NCBI GenBank assembly: GCA_023954015.1
Contig: JAMLIS010000001.1
Coordinates: 62,001-126,000 of the forward strand
Origin: Burkholderiaceae bacterium
Lineage (GTDB): Bacteria > Pseudomonadota > Gammaproteobacteria > Burkholderiales > Burkholderiaceae_E
DNA length: 64,000 nt
Reading direction: 5' to 3'
How positions within the stretch are numbered: position 1 is the stretch's first letter; every line of letters starts with the position of its first letter. The translations under genes were made by a program, and so were the position numbers. This document shows positions 29,283 to 40,381 of the stretch, piece by piece. Below the pieces are notes generated by a model. The model searched no databases and was not told where the DNA came from. It was given only the letters and a program-made list of their open reading frames with translations.

Positions 29283-30650
29283 ATGTCCGCCGCCCCGCCC
29301 CTGCGCAACCGCGTCTACGAAGTTCTCACCGGCGACGGCGTCGACCGCGTCTGCCTCGACATTCCCGAGGAGAGCTGCCGAGAGCAGCCACGCAACTTCC
29401 TGCTGCACGTCTCGGCGCTGGTGTCGTCGAAGACCGCCGACGGCCTGCTCGATCCGAAGATCGTGCTCGCCTGGCTGGTCGGCGCGGTCGGTGCGCCGGC
29501 CTTCATGCTCGGACTCCTCGTGCCGATCCGCGAGGCCGGAGCGCTGCTGCCGCAGCTGGTGATCGCGGCCGCGATCCGCTCGATGCCGATCCGCAAGTGG
29601 GTGTGGACTATCGCCGCCGCCGTGCAGGGCGCCTGCATGATCGGCACCGCGGTGGCCGCGCTGCTGCTCGACGGCGCTGCGGCCGGGTGGGCGATTCTCG
29701 CGCTGCTCGTGGTGCTGTCGCTCGCGCGCAGCGCGGGCTCGATCGCGCACAAGGACGTGCTCGGCAAGACGGTTCGCAAAGCGACGCGCGGCACGGTCGC
29801 CGGCACCGCGGGAACGCTGTCGGCCGTGTTCGTGCTCGTGTTCGGCGTGCTGCTCGGTACGGGAATCGTCGAACGCTCGGTCGCGACGATCGCCGCGGCG
29901 CTCGTGGTCGGCGGCGTGTTGTGGATCGTGGCGGCGCTGCTCTTCGCCTCGCTCGCCGAGGCGCCCGGCGCCACCGAGGGCGGCGGCAACGCGCTCGCCG
30001 TCGCGATGCGACAGTTCGGTCTGCTGCGCGAGGATCCGCAGCTCGTGCGTTTCATCGTCGTGCGCTGCCTGTTGATGGCCACCGCGCTCGCTCCGCCCTT
30101 CGTCGTCGCGCTGGGTGAACGCAAGTCAGCCGATGCCGGCGCCGGAACGCTCGGTCCCTTCGTCGTCGCGGCTGCGCTGGCGACGATCGCGAGCAGCTAC
30201 GTCTGGGGGCGGTTGTCCGACGTGTCGAGCCGGCGCGTGCTGGTCGTGGCGGCGGGCATGGGTGCGGCCTGCCTCGTCCTGGCCGCGGTGATCGGCGCGG
30301 GCCTGGGCGAGACATTCGGCGTCGGCGCCGGCTCGATGTTCGCGCTGCCGGCGCTGGTCTTCGTCGCGACGATCGCCGACCAGGGCGTGAAGCTCGGGCG
30401 AACGACACACGTCGTCGACATGGCCGGCACCATCGACCGGGGCGCGTACACCGCGCTGAGCAACACGATCGGCGGCATCGCGATGCTCGGCGCCGGCGTG
30501 TTCGGTTTCGTCGACCAGCGCTTCGGCGCGGTGACGGTGCTCGTGCTGCTCGCGCTGATGTGCGTGGTAGCGATGCGGCTCGCGGCAGGTCTCGACGAAG
30601 TCCAGAAGGCGCAGCCGGTCGACACTGCGATGCTGCAGCAGAAGCCCTGA
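29283..30650 (+). CDS. MFS-type membrane transporter
   Basis: A 455-residue protein (ATG at 29283; a GTG at 29256 would add nine residues). After a hydrophilic N-terminus of about 50 residues there are roughly 11-12 hydrophobic helices. They include AWLVGAVGAPAFMLGLLVPI, ALVVGGVLWIVAALLFASLA and a final TVLVLLALMCVVAMRLAAGL. Loop motifs such as RPVWGRLSDVSSRRVLV-like RLSDVSSRRVL between helices 8 and 9 agree with the major facilitator superfamily. The substrate is unknown. It is convergent with the sigma-54 activator gene, only 15 bp apart. A palindromic operator upstream suggests repressor control. Confidence 0.8.
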   Translation: MSAAPPLRNRVYEVLTGDGVDRVCLDIPEESCREQPRNFLLHVSALVSSKTADGLLDPKIVLAWLVGAVGAPAFMLGLLVPIREAGALLPQLVIAAAIRSMPIRKWVWTIAAAVQGACMIGTAVAALLLDGAAAGWAILALLVVLSLARSAGSIAHKDVLGKTVRKATRGTVAGTAGTLSAVFVLVFGVLLGTGIVERSVATIAAALVVGGVLWIVAALLFASLAEAPGATEGGGNALAVAMRQFGLLREDPQLVRFIVVRCLLMATALAPPFVVALGERKSADAGAGTLGPFVVAAALATIASSYVWGRLSDVSSRRVLVVAAGMGAACLVLAAVIGAGLGETFGVGAGSMFALPALVFVATIADQGVKLGRTTHVVDMAGTIDRGAYTALSNTIGGIAMLGAGVFGFVDQRFGAVTVLVLLALMCVVAMRLAAGLDEVQKAQPVDTAMLQQKP

Positions 30651-30665
30651 AAGATCCCTGCGCGC

Positions 30666-32201
<1,536 letters not shown>

Positions 32202-32215
32202 CTCGCGATCCGGCT

Positions 32216-32917
32216 TCAGCGCACGTTGATCACGCGCATGCCCTGCAACCGGCCGTTCGGTGCGTCGAGCACGCGGATCGTCGTCTGCCGCGCGGTGAAC
32301 CCTTCGGGCAGAGGCAGCGCGCCCCGCAGGTGCTCGTACGAGCCGAGGTTCACGTCGACCGGATCGAGCGTGACGTTGGCGTTCGCGCCGCTCGCGCGCG
32401 AGCCGGCGACGACGAGCTGCATGACGCCGCGAAAGGGCTTGCCGTTCTTCGTGTCGCGCGTGAGCAGCACGTGATACGCGAGCCGGCCGTCGTCGTTGGT
32501 GAAGCGCGCACCGCGCACGTCGACCGCTCCGTCGCGCGGATCACGCGGCAATATGTCCTGGAAGAGGACGATGTCCTGCTGCAGACGCTGCACCTGCTGG
32601 TGCGCGCCGGCCAGTTCCGTCGACAGGCGCTTCGCTTCCGCCTCGCTGGCCTGCAGTTGCCGATTCGCCTCGGCGAGCGAAGTCTGCAGTTGCTCGCGCT
32701 CGGCATCCAGCTCGAGGACGCGCGCCTGCAGGCGCTGCGATTCCTCGGGGCTCAGCCGCTGCGGAAGGTATTCCTCCTGCAGGTAGAGCAGGCCGCCGGC
32801 GCCGATCGCGATGCCGACGAGCAGCAGCACCAACCACCGCGGGATGCCCCACGATCGCCGCTTGCGGTACCCGTAAGGTTCGAAGACGACCGGTCCGCCG
32901 CGTCCAAACAAAGCCAT
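32216..32917 (-). CDS. Single-pass membrane protein with coiled coil (DUF6776-like)
   Basis: A 233-residue protein beginning MALFGRGGPVVFEPYGYRKR. One transmembrane helix at about 28-47 is followed by a coiled coil of about 85 residues (SPEESQRLQARVLELDAERE and on to LAGAHQQVQRLQQDI). A C-terminal beta-rich domain ends in TIRVLDAPNGRLQGMRVINV. The general layout recalls the DUF6776 family, a call made from memory of the pattern. It has the look of a periplasmic scaffold. It is placed between the lipoprotein gene (50 bp) and the sigma-54 activator gene (14 bp). Function unknown. Confidence 0.78.
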   Translation of the reverse strand: MALFGRGGPVVFEPYGYRKRRSWGIPRWLVLLLVGIAIGAGGLLYLQEEYLPQRLSPEESQRLQARVLELDAEREQLQTSLAEANRQLQASEAEAKRLSTELAGAHQQVQRLQQDIVLFQDILPRDPRDGAVDVRGARFTNDDGRLAYHVLLTRDTKNGKPFRGVMQLVVAGSRASGANANVTLDPVDVNLGSYEHLRGALPLPEGFTARQTTIRVLDAPNGRLQGMRVINVR

Positions 32918-32967
32918 CGCGCGTTGTTTCCTCCTCCGAAGGGCCGAAGAATAACGCGTGAGACGGG

Positions 32968-33462
32968 TCAGCGCTCGTTTGTCGCCCGCTTCGGATCCGC
33001 TTCGCGCCTGCCGGCGGCATCGCGTGCCTGCACGAAAACGGGCCCCCACAGCGGGTGTCCCGCCTCGGCCGGCTTCAACGCGAAGCCCGGATCGAGCGCC
33101 AGCACGCGCTCGAAGCTTCGCCGGCACAGCGTGCGGCGCTTCGTGACGCAGTAGGTGAATGCCAGGTACTTGCCCGCCTCGATGCGCGTGGCTGCGTCGG
33201 ACTGCGCGATCTCCGGGGCGTTCAGCGCACGGATCGCGCCGACGAAATCACCGTTCTCGTAGCGCTCGACGCCCTCGGCGAGCTTCTGCTCGCCGGGTGT
33301 CGGAACCGGCGCCGCGGCCGTCTCGGGCGACGAGGTCGCGCCGATCAGATCGGTGACGCCGGCGCAGCCGCCGGCGAGCAGCGCACCGGCGAAGATCGCC
33401 GCGCGAGCGGCCAGGCGCAGGGGCATGGGCAGCGTTCCTGCCCGGTTCGGTCGTCGTGTCAT
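32968..33462 (-). CDS. TssQ-like lipoprotein with TPR-like repeats
   Basis: A 164-residue lipoprotein. The lipobox LAGGC places the lipidated Cys near residue 33. The mature part has TPR-like helices (LAEGVERYENGDFVGAIRAL) and the segment AGKYLAFTYCVTKRRTLCRR, followed by EAGHPLWGPVF. That combination is characteristic of TssQ-type lipoproteins linked to some type VI secretion loci. No other T6SS gene is in the window. The ATG at 33462 overlaps the kinase stop by 4 bp (ATGA), which supports this start over a later Met at 33426. It may work with the kinase in the envelope. Confidence 0.72.
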   Translation of the reverse strand: MTRRPNRAGTLPMPLRLAARAAIFAGALLAGGCAGVTDLIGATSSPETAAAPVPTPGEQKLAEGVERYENGDFVGAIRALNAPEIAQSDAATRIEAGKYLAFTYCVTKRRTLCRRSFERVLALDPGFALKPAEAGHPLWGPVFVQARDAAGRREADPKRATNER

Positions 33463-35150
33463 GGGAATCGATGCGACAGAGTCAATCGGCGGCCGGCGAC
33501 GACGTCGACCTGCTTCGTCCAGGTCGGACCCGCCGGGTTGCGGATCTCGATGCGATGCCGGCCCGCATCGAGAGCGAGCTGCTTCAGCGGCGGCGTCACG
33601 CCGCGCGAAACGCCGTCCACGTACACCTCGCCCCACGGCGATATCGCCAGGCGAACCGTTCCCGTGCCTGCACCTGCGGCAGCGGCCTTCGCGTCGGCAC
33701 TCGACGGCGAGCCCGGCGCGGCGGAAGGCGGTGCTGCGCGGACGGTGCCTGCGGCGGCGCTCTCGTCCGCCGTCGGCGCCGGCCGCGCGGGCTGCGCCAT
33801 CCCTTCGGCGATCGCCGGCTCCGCCGCCGCGGACAGTGCCGACGATTCCGCGAAGGCAGCGGGCGCTGCATCGTGCGGTTGCTCGGCGGGCGCAGGATCG
33901 GCGGCCGATGTGGCGGCTTCGGTATCCGCCGGCCCGACCGACGAAGCCGATCCGGGCGACGAAAGCGACGAAAGCGACGCCGGCGACGCTGGCGATGCGG
34001 ACGGCGCGAGCGTCGCTGCCGCATCGGGCACGGCCGGCGAGCGGCCGGCGAGCGCCCAGGCGAGCGCCGCCAGCGAGAGAACGACGCCTGCGGCGGCGAA
34101 CGCCCAGGTCGCCTTGGACATCGATGGCCGCGCCGACGCCGCGCTCGCGTCGGGTTTCGCGGCGGCGTCCGTCGTCTTCGCCGCGCCTTTCGATCGGCTC
34201 GCCCGCGTACTGCGGGTCTCGGCGGATCGGATGTTCTCGTCCGGCGTCGCGGCGAACAGCAGCGAACGGAACTCACCGATCGTGCGCGGGCGCTGTGCCG
34301 GGCGTATCGACAGGCCGCGGTCGATCGCCTCGAGAAAGCGCGCGCTGTATCCGGGCGGTGCGAGTGCGGCGAGCGGCGGAAGCGAATCGTGCATCACGCG
34401 CGAAGCCGACGCCGGAGGCATCCGGTTGGTCACCGCGAAATACAGCACCGCGGCCAGCGCATAGATGTCGGTCCAGGGGCCCTGGCGGCACTCGGGGTCG
34501 TCGCCGTACTGCTCGATCGGCGCGTAACCGGGCTTGAGCATCACGGTCAACGCGCGATCGCTCTCGCCGATCACGCGCCGCGCCGCGCCCAGGTCGAGCA
34601 GCAACGCGTTGCCGTCGTTGCGAATCAGGATGTTGTCGGCCGAGACGTCGCGGTGATAGCAGTCTTCGGTGTGCATGTGCTCGAGCGCGTCGAGCACCGG
34701 CCGGATCACGGCCTTCAGCCAGCTCTCGCCGATCACGTCCGGGCCGTTGGCCAGCACCTGGTCGAGCGTGCGGCCCTCGTAGAACGGCATCACCATGTAC
34801 GCGGTGCCGTTCTGCTCCCAGAAGTGCAGTACCTCGAGCAGCCCCGGATGGTGAAACTGCGCCAGCAAACGCGCTTCGGCGAGGAAGCTGCGCCGGCCCA
34901 GCTCGAACGTCTTCGTGTAACGACCCGAGACCGGACTCACCGTCCCGTCGACGCGCGACGCGAGCTGCGACGGCATGTATTCCTTGATCGCCACGCGCCG
35001 CTGCAGGGTCAGGTCCTCGGCCTCGTAGACGATGCCGAAGCCGCCCTGTCCGACGACGCGCGTGACCAGGAAGTCGCCGAGCCGCTGGCCGGGGACGAGC
35101 GGCTGGCCCTCGCGCACGAGCGTCGCCAGGTTCTCGGTCGGTGCGTTCAC
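33459..35150 (-). CDS. Membrane Ser/Thr protein kinase with PEGA-like C-terminus
   Basis: A 563-residue Hanks-type kinase. The glycine loop is GQGGFGIVY (34-42), the ATP lysine is Lys56 in VAIKEYMP, and the catalytic loop is HRDVSADN (166-173). The metal-binding motif reads DLG (186-188) rather than DFG. A transmembrane helix at 348-368 is followed by a long Ala/Ser/Pro linker and a C-terminal PEGA-like domain (GEVYVDGVSRGVTPPLKQLA) that would be periplasmic. The GTG at 35150 overlaps the GGDEF-EAL stop (GTGA) and the stop overlaps the lipoprotein start. All catalytic residues are present, so activity is likely. Confidence 0.88.
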   Translation of the reverse strand: MNAPTENLATLVREGQPLVPGQRLGDFLVTRVVGQGGFGIVYEAEDLTLQRRVAIKEYMPSQLASRVDGTVSPVSGRYTKTFELGRRSFLAEARLLAQFHHPGLLEVLHFWEQNGTAYMVMPFYEGRTLDQVLANGPDVIGESWLKAVIRPVLDALEHMHTEDCYHRDVSADNILIRNDGNALLLDLGAARRVIGESDRALTVMLKPGYAPIEQYGDDPECRQGPWTDIYALAAVLYFAVTNRMPPASASRVMHDSLPPLAALAPPGYSARFLEAIDRGLSIRPAQRPRTIGEFRSLLFAATPDENIRSAETRSTRASRSKGAAKTTDAAAKPDASAASARPSMSKATWAFAAAGVVLSLAALAWALAGRSPAVPDAAATLAPSASPASPASLSSLSSPGSASSVGPADTEAATSAADPAPAEQPHDAAPAAFAESSALSAAAEPAIAEGMAQPARPAPTADESAAAGTVRAAPPSAAPGSPSSADAKAAAAGAGTGTVRLAISPWGEVYVDGVSRGVTPPLKQLALDAGRHRIEIRNPAGPTWTKQVDVVAGRRLTLSHRFP

Positions 35151-37666
35151 GTCGACACCATCCGCAATGCGTTCGAAGCGACGGTTTCGGCCGCGTGCGA
35201 GGCGACGCCGGCGCGAGCCGGCTCGCGCAGAGCGAGCACCGTCGCGCCACCCGGACCGGCGAGACGAGCGCGCGCGGCGTCGAGCGGGCCCAGTTCGACG
35301 CGTTCGCTCAACCAGTGCGCGATCGGCTGCGGGCGCGCCAGGACGAAACCCTGTACGTAATCCATCTGCACGCGCAGCAGGAACTCCAGCGCGGGTACGT
35401 CTTCGACCCACTCGGCGACGCACGCCATTCCGAGCTCCTCCGTGAGCCTGCGGATGCCGCTGACGATGACCTGGTTGCGCGGCTGTTCGTCGATGCGGGG
35501 CATGAACTGGCCGTCGATCTTCACGAGCGACGCGGGCAGCTCGCGCAGGTAGGCGAACGACGAGTATCCGGCGCCGAAATCGTCCAGTGCGATTCGTACG
35601 TCGAGCGCGCGCATCTTCTCGACGAAGCGTCGAGTGCTGCGGATGTCGAACATCGCGATCGATTCGGTGATCTCGAGGCACACGCGCCGCGCGACCGCGC
35701 CGCTGTCGCGCAGCAACGCGTAGGCGTCGGCGAGGAAGCGCTCGTCGTTGAGCGAGGTTCCGCTGAGGTTCACAGTGACGAAATCGAGCGTGGGCGTGAA
35801 ATCGGGATTCGCGTGCAGATGCGCGAGCGTCTGCTCGAGCATGTGCCGATCGATCGCGCGCATCGCGCCGTGCCGCTCGGCGGCGGCAATCAGCCGCGTC
35901 GGCGGCAGGAACTTCCCGTTCTCGGCGCGCTCGCGCAGGAGCACTTCGTACGACATCGACGCGGCCTCCCTGCCCGGTCGACGCAGCGGAACGATCGGCT
36001 GGGCGAAGACGGCGATTCGCTCGGTGGGCACCGTCGTGCGCATCTGCAGGCCGAGTGCGACTTCGGCGCGGTAGCGGGCGAGATGTTCGCCCGACGACTG
36101 CGCCGCGACGACACCGCTGCCGCGGTTCGTGCGCGCCTCGCGACAGGCGGCGTTCGCGTACGCGATCAGCTCGGCCGGGCTCATGTCGACCGCGAACTCG
36201 ACGACGCCGGTGCTCGCGTCGACGCGGATGCGCTTGCCGTCGACCTCGTAGGGTTCGTCGACTACGCCGGCGAGTGCCGCTTGCGCGATCTCGCTCGCGC
36301 GCTGCAGCGGACAGTCCGGAAGCACGACGAGGAATTCGTCGCCGCCGAGTCGGGCGATGCGCGCTTGTTCCGGCACGCGCGATTCGATCCGCCGAGCGAC
36401 TTCGACGACGAGAGCATTGCCCGCAGCGTGGCCGAACACGTCGTTGACGGCCTTGAAGCGGTGCAGGTCGACGTAGAAGAGCGCCGCATCCGCGCCGCTC
36501 GCGACGCGGGCGGAGACGCGCTGGATCTCGCGCTCGAGACCGTGCAGGTTCAGTCGATTCGTCAGGGGGTCGTGATACGCCATGTGCTCGAGCGTTCGTG
36601 CGAGCATCGTTCGCTCGGTCACGTCGACGAAGCTGATTTCGAGCGCATCGGATGCCAGCAGCGCGTCGACGTCGACGATGCGCTCCTTCTCGCCGGGCGC
36701 TCCGAGGCGGACTTCGCTCCGGTGGCGTCCGCCGCCGACCGCCTGCCGGATCAGCAGCGAAGCGCGCTCCGCGCCGAGCAGCGTGGCGAGCGTGTTGACG
36801 CGGCCCTGGCGCAGTTCGTCGGGGAACAACTTCGAGGCCAGATCGTTCCAGCGCTGGATCTGCCCGGCGAGATCGGCCGACAGCAGCGCGACCGGCGCCG
36901 AATAGTAGACATGCCGATACTTGCGCGCCGAGTCGAGCACGTTGCGCTGCCTGCGCAGTTCGTCGGCGCGCACGAGCCGCATCCACTGGACGATCACCGC
37001 CGCCGCGCACGACAGGAAGACGATTGCGCCGACGCTCGCCGTCGACGGCGCGACCCGCAGCGGCATTGCGAGCGGCGCCGCGACCGCGAAGAGCGCGCCG
37101 GCGTGGGCCAGCCAACCGACGGCGAAAACGGCGAAGGGCGCGCGTTGCCGGGGCGCTTCGTATACGGCTGCCGCGACGATCGTGGCCACCGCGATTGCGC
37201 CTGCGACGTAACCGAGCGCGGCGAAACGCAGCGATCCGGCGAACGCCGCGGCGACGAAAGCGACCACGGCCGCGACGAGCGGCGCAACGCGAAGCGCGCG
37301 CCGCAGCCACGCAGTGCTCGGTTCGCGCTCGACGAAGGCGAGCACGAACTCGACACTCAGCGCCGAGAAGAGCAGCCAGGCGAAGATGCGCAGCGCGGTC
37401 GCCTCCTGCGCGATCGCTGCAGCATCCGCGTCGCGGGATTGCACGAACGCGAAACCGCAGGCATACCAGGCAGCCAGCCAGGCAGCCGCGCACACGACCC
37501 GGCGCCGCGGCGGCGTCCAGAACGCACGCACGGCGCCGGCGGCCGAGCGCAGCGGCCGCGCAGACAGCACCGTTCCTTTCGCTCGCAGTTGCGGCATGTT
37601 TTCGCGGTCGACGTCGACCGGCCACGCGGGTGCGGGCCCCGGGCAGACGTGAACCTGCGAGAGCAT
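35147..37666 (-). CDS. Membrane GGDEF-EAL c-di-GMP signalling protein
   Basis: An 839-residue protein from the ATG at 37666 (the ATG at 37597 is an alternative; neither has a strong ribosome site). About five transmembrane helices lie at 57-234, followed by a PAS-like region to about 350. The GGDEF domain has an intact active site (RLGGDEF, 441-445). The EAL domain reads EVL at 574-576 but keeps the other catalytic residues: VNLSGTSLND, LEITESI, LDDFGAGYSS, VKIDGQF, AEWVED and DYVQGF. It may make or break c-di-GMP. Its stop overlaps the kinase start by 4 bp, linking second-messenger and phosphorylation signalling. Confidence 0.85.
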   Translation of the reverse strand: MLSQVHVCPGPAPAWPVDVDRENMPQLRAKGTVLSARPLRSAAGAVRAFWTPPRRRVVCAAAWLAAWYACGFAFVQSRDADAAAIAQEATALRIFAWLLFSALSVEFVLAFVEREPSTAWLRRALRVAPLVAAVVAFVAAAFAGSLRFAALGYVAGAIAVATIVAAAVYEAPRQRAPFAVFAVGWLAHAGALFAVAAPLAMPLRVAPSTASVGAIVFLSCAAAVIVQWMRLVRADELRRQRNVLDSARKYRHVYYSAPVALLSADLAGQIQRWNDLASKLFPDELRQGRVNTLATLLGAERASLLIRQAVGGGRHRSEVRLGAPGEKERIVDVDALLASDALEISFVDVTERTMLARTLEHMAYHDPLTNRLNLHGLEREIQRVSARVASGADAALFYVDLHRFKAVNDVFGHAAGNALVVEVARRIESRVPEQARIARLGGDEFLVVLPDCPLQRASEIAQAALAGVVDEPYEVDGKRIRVDASTGVVEFAVDMSPAELIAYANAACREARTNRGSGVVAAQSSGEHLARYRAEVALGLQMRTTVPTERIAVFAQPIVPLRRPGREAASMSYEVLLRERAENGKFLPPTRLIAAAERHGAMRAIDRHMLEQTLAHLHANPDFTPTLDFVTVNLSGTSLNDERFLADAYALLRDSGAVARRVCLEITESIAMFDIRSTRRFVEKMRALDVRIALDDFGAGYSSFAYLRELPASLVKIDGQFMPRIDEQPRNQVIVSGIRRLTEELGMACVAEWVEDVPALEFLLRVQMDYVQGFVLARPQPIAHWLSERVELGPLDAARARLAGPGGATVLALREPARAGVASHAAETVASNALRMVST

Positions 37667-37799
37667 CGCCGAGCCGGGCGGGACACGAACGCGCGTGCCG
37701 GACGACCGGGCGCGCCCACACGATATGCGGCAGCAGCGATGTCGCCTGGCAGGCGAGGCTCGCGCGCGCCGGCCGCCCCGAACACCGGCGCCGATCCGT

Positions 37800-39908
37800 T
37801 CAGCCGGCGACTTTCGCTTCGTCGCCTGACGTTCGCTCGCTCTTCGCATCGGCGCGACCGAGCAGCGCGCGCAGGCCCGCGAGCTTCTCGCGTCCGGCTG
37901 CGCGCGTCACCGCAGCCGACGGCGCCGGCGCGGCGTCGAGCTGCATCTCGTCGATGAAACGCGACGGCATCTGCCGGTGGCGCTCGCGGCCGCGCTTGCG
38001 CTCGCGACACCAGCTCAAGGTCAGTGAACGCTTCGCGCGGGTGACCGCCACGTACATCAGGCGGCGCTCCTCCTCGATGCGCTGCACCTGCGCGCCGGCG
38101 TGAGAAAAGTCACCTCCGGGCATCGCACCCGCTTCCTGTGCGCCGGACGCGTCGCCTTCCGCCTCGACGGCCGGGGTCGAGGCGTCGCCGCGATGCGGCA
38201 ACAGGCCTTCCTCGCAGCCGACCACGAAGACGTGCGCGAATTCCAGACCCTTGGCCGCGTGGATCGTCGTCAGGTGCACCGCATCGACGTCCGCGTCGCG
38301 ACGATCGATCTGCGAAAGCAGGGCGATCGTCTGTGCGAGCTTCGCGAGCGTCGATCGGTCCTCCTCGGCGCGCTTCTTCATCCAGTCGACGAAATCGCAG
38401 ACGTTCTGCCAGCGCTTCGCGGCGACCTTGTCGTCGGCACTCCCGAACAGATGCACGCGGTAGTCGATCGCCGCCAGCAGATCGTCGAGCACCTGCGCAG
38501 CCGGCTCCTTCGCCGCGCGCCAGCCGATCCGGTTCACGAACTCGCCGAACTCGCGCAGCGGCGCGAGCTGGCGGGCGGCGACGCGCGACTCGAAGCCGGT
38601 CTCGAACAGCGCCGCGAACATCGAGACGTCGCGCTCGCCCGCATACGCACCGAGCGCCTGCAGGCTCGCGGCGCCGACGCCGCGCTTCGGTGTCGTCACC
38701 GCGCGGATGAATGCGGGATCGTCGTCGTCGTTGGCGATGAGCCGCAGATACGCGAGCAGGTCGCGGATCTCCGCGCGCTCGAAGAACGACTGCCCGCCCG
38801 AGAGCACGTACGGGATCTTCTCGTTGCGCAGCGCCTGCTCGAGGACGCGCGCCTGGTGATTGCCGCGATACAGGATCGCGTAGTCGGAGAACTTCGCGCG
38901 CCGCTCGAAGCGATGCGCCTGCAGGCGCATGACCACCGACTCGGCTTCGGCCTCGTCGTCGTCGAAAGGCACGACCTGCACCGGATCGCCGGGCCCGTGC
39001 TCGGACCACAGCTTCTTCGCGTGAAGCTTGGGGTTGTGCTCGATCAGCCGGTTCGCCGCGCGCAGGATGTTCAGGCTCGAACGATAGTTCTGCTCGAGCT
39101 TGACGACCTTCAGCGCGGGGAAGTCGGCCGACAGCCGGTTCAGGTTCTCCAGCGTCGCGCCGCGCCAGCCGTAGATCGACTGGTCGTCGTCGCCGACCGC
39201 GGTGAACGCCGCGCGCGGACCGGCGAGCAGCTTGAGCAACTCGTACTGGCACGCGTTGGTGTCCTGGTACTCGTCGACCAGCAGGTAGCGCAGCGACTCG
39301 CGCCAGGCCCGTGCAACGTCGCCGTGCTCGCGCAGCAGCCGCACGGGCAGCCGGATCAGGTCGTCGAAGTCCACCGCCTGGTAGGCGCGCAGCGTGGCCG
39401 CGTAGTCGCGGTAGGCGCGAGCGATCGCGTGCTCGTTGGCGTCAGTGGCGGTCGACGCCGCTTCGTCGGGATCGACCAGCGCGTTCTTCCACAGCGAGAT
39501 CCGATGCTGCGCCGCCCGGGTCGCCTTGCGATCGACCGCGCCGATCGCCTGTTGCACGATGCCCGCCGCGTCGTCGGAATCGAGGATCGAGAAGTTGCGC
39601 TTGAGCCCGAGCGCCGCGCCGTCGCGACGCAGCATCCGTACACCGAGCGAATGGAAGGTCGCGACGAGCGGGCGCTGCCCTTCGGGCAGGCGCAGCGCCT
39701 GGCCGAGGCGCTCGGCCATCTCCTGTGCGGCCTTGTTGGTGAAGGTGATCGCTGCGATCGCGCCGGGACGAAAGCCCGCTTCGACCAGGTGCACGATCTT
39801 CTGCGTGATCACTCGCGTCTTGCCGCTGCCGGCGCCGGCGATGACCAGGCACGGACCGTCGAGATAGCGGATCGCCTCGCGCTGGGCGGGGTTCAACTGC
39901 GCGGACAT
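37800..39908 (-). CDS. rep: ATP-dependent DNA helicase Rep
   Basis: A 702-residue SF1A helicase starting MSAQLNPAQREAIRYLDGPC. Walker A is AGAGSGKT, motif Ia AAITFTNKAAQEMAER, Walker B LLVDEYQDTN, motif III VGDDDQSIYGWRGA, motif IV VVKLEQNYRSS, motif V VHLTTIHAAKGLEF and motif VI YVAVTRAKRSL. Length and the opening LNPAQREAI favour Rep over UvrD or PcrA. It unwinds DNA 3' to 5' and helps forks past bound proteins. A 134-bp gap separates its stop from the GGDEF-EAL gene. The short C-terminal tail is Ala/Lys-rich. Confidence 0.9.
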   Translation of the reverse strand: MSAQLNPAQREAIRYLDGPCLVIAGAGSGKTRVITQKIVHLVEAGFRPGAIAAITFTNKAAQEMAERLGQALRLPEGQRPLVATFHSLGVRMLRRDGAALGLKRNFSILDSDDAAGIVQQAIGAVDRKATRAAQHRISLWKNALVDPDEAASTATDANEHAIARAYRDYAATLRAYQAVDFDDLIRLPVRLLREHGDVARAWRESLRYLLVDEYQDTNACQYELLKLLAGPRAAFTAVGDDDQSIYGWRGATLENLNRLSADFPALKVVKLEQNYRSSLNILRAANRLIEHNPKLHAKKLWSEHGPGDPVQVVPFDDDEAEAESVVMRLQAHRFERRAKFSDYAILYRGNHQARVLEQALRNEKIPYVLSGGQSFFERAEIRDLLAYLRLIANDDDDPAFIRAVTTPKRGVGAASLQALGAYAGERDVSMFAALFETGFESRVAARQLAPLREFGEFVNRIGWRAAKEPAAQVLDDLLAAIDYRVHLFGSADDKVAAKRWQNVCDFVDWMKKRAEEDRSTLAKLAQTIALLSQIDRRDADVDAVHLTTIHAAKGLEFAHVFVVGCEEGLLPHRGDASTPAVEAEGDASGAQEAGAMPGGDFSHAGAQVQRIEEERRLMYVAVTRAKRSLTLSWCRERKRGRERHRQMPSRFIDEMQLDAAPAPSAAVTRAAGREKLAGLRALLGRADAKSERTSGDEAKVAG

Positions 39909-39981
39909 CGGCGAGGGGGACGGCGGAGGCACTGCGAAGCGGGGAAGCGATTCTAGCAACGCCGCGCGCGGTGAGCGGGCG

Positions 39982-40377
39982 CTATCGCGCACAGCCCGGC
40001 CCGTTGCTCTGCTGCTCGAGGAAGGCGACGAGATCCGCGCGCTCCTTCGGGTCCTTCACGCCCGCGTAGCCCATCGTCGTGCCCGGCACCGCCTTCATCG
40101 GATCGGCGAGGAAACGATCGAGCGTCTTCGCGTTCCAGACGATGCCCGATCGCTTCATCGCATCGGAATAGTCGAAACCGGGCACGCTGCCCGCCTTGCG
40201 GCCGATCAGGCCGCAATGGTGCGGCCCGGTACGGTCGTAGGCGAGCGCGTGGCATGCCTCGCAGCGGGTGTAGATCTTCGCGCCGGCGTCGGGGTCGCCG
40301 CTCGCCGGCGCTCCTGCGACGAAACCCGGCAAGGCGGCGAAGAGCGACAGCAGCAGCGGACGAGCGAATCGCCTCAT
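39982..40377 (-). CDS. Periplasmic class I cytochrome c
   Basis: A 131-residue protein with a signal peptide ending near GAPASG. The haem site is CEACH (about 39-43) in GAKIYTRCEACHALAYDRTG. A distal Met is in PGTTMGYAG, as in cytochrome c2/c550-type proteins (GPHHCGLIGRKAGSVPGFDY is also diagnostic). The N-terminal and C-terminal helices are normal (RADLVAFLEQQ). It begins 4 bp after the ferritin-like gene stop on the same strand, so the two are probably cotranslated. It should carry electrons in the periplasm. The partner is unknown. Confidence 0.9.
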   Translation of the reverse strand: MRRFARPLLLSLFAALPGFVAGAPASGDPDAGAKIYTRCEACHALAYDRTGPHHCGLIGRKAGSVPGFDYSDAMKRSGIVWNAKTLDRFLADPMKAVPGTTMGYAGVKDPKERADLVAFLEQQSNGPGCAR

Positions 40378-40381
40378 CGCA

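Noticed and set aside
33459..37721. One 1420-codon open frame on the minus strand spanning two genes
   Set aside because: Only the part after 35150 reads as a kinase. The upstream part is an Arg/Ala-rich shadow of the GGDEF-EAL gene in another frame, and a GTGA overlap marks the true start.
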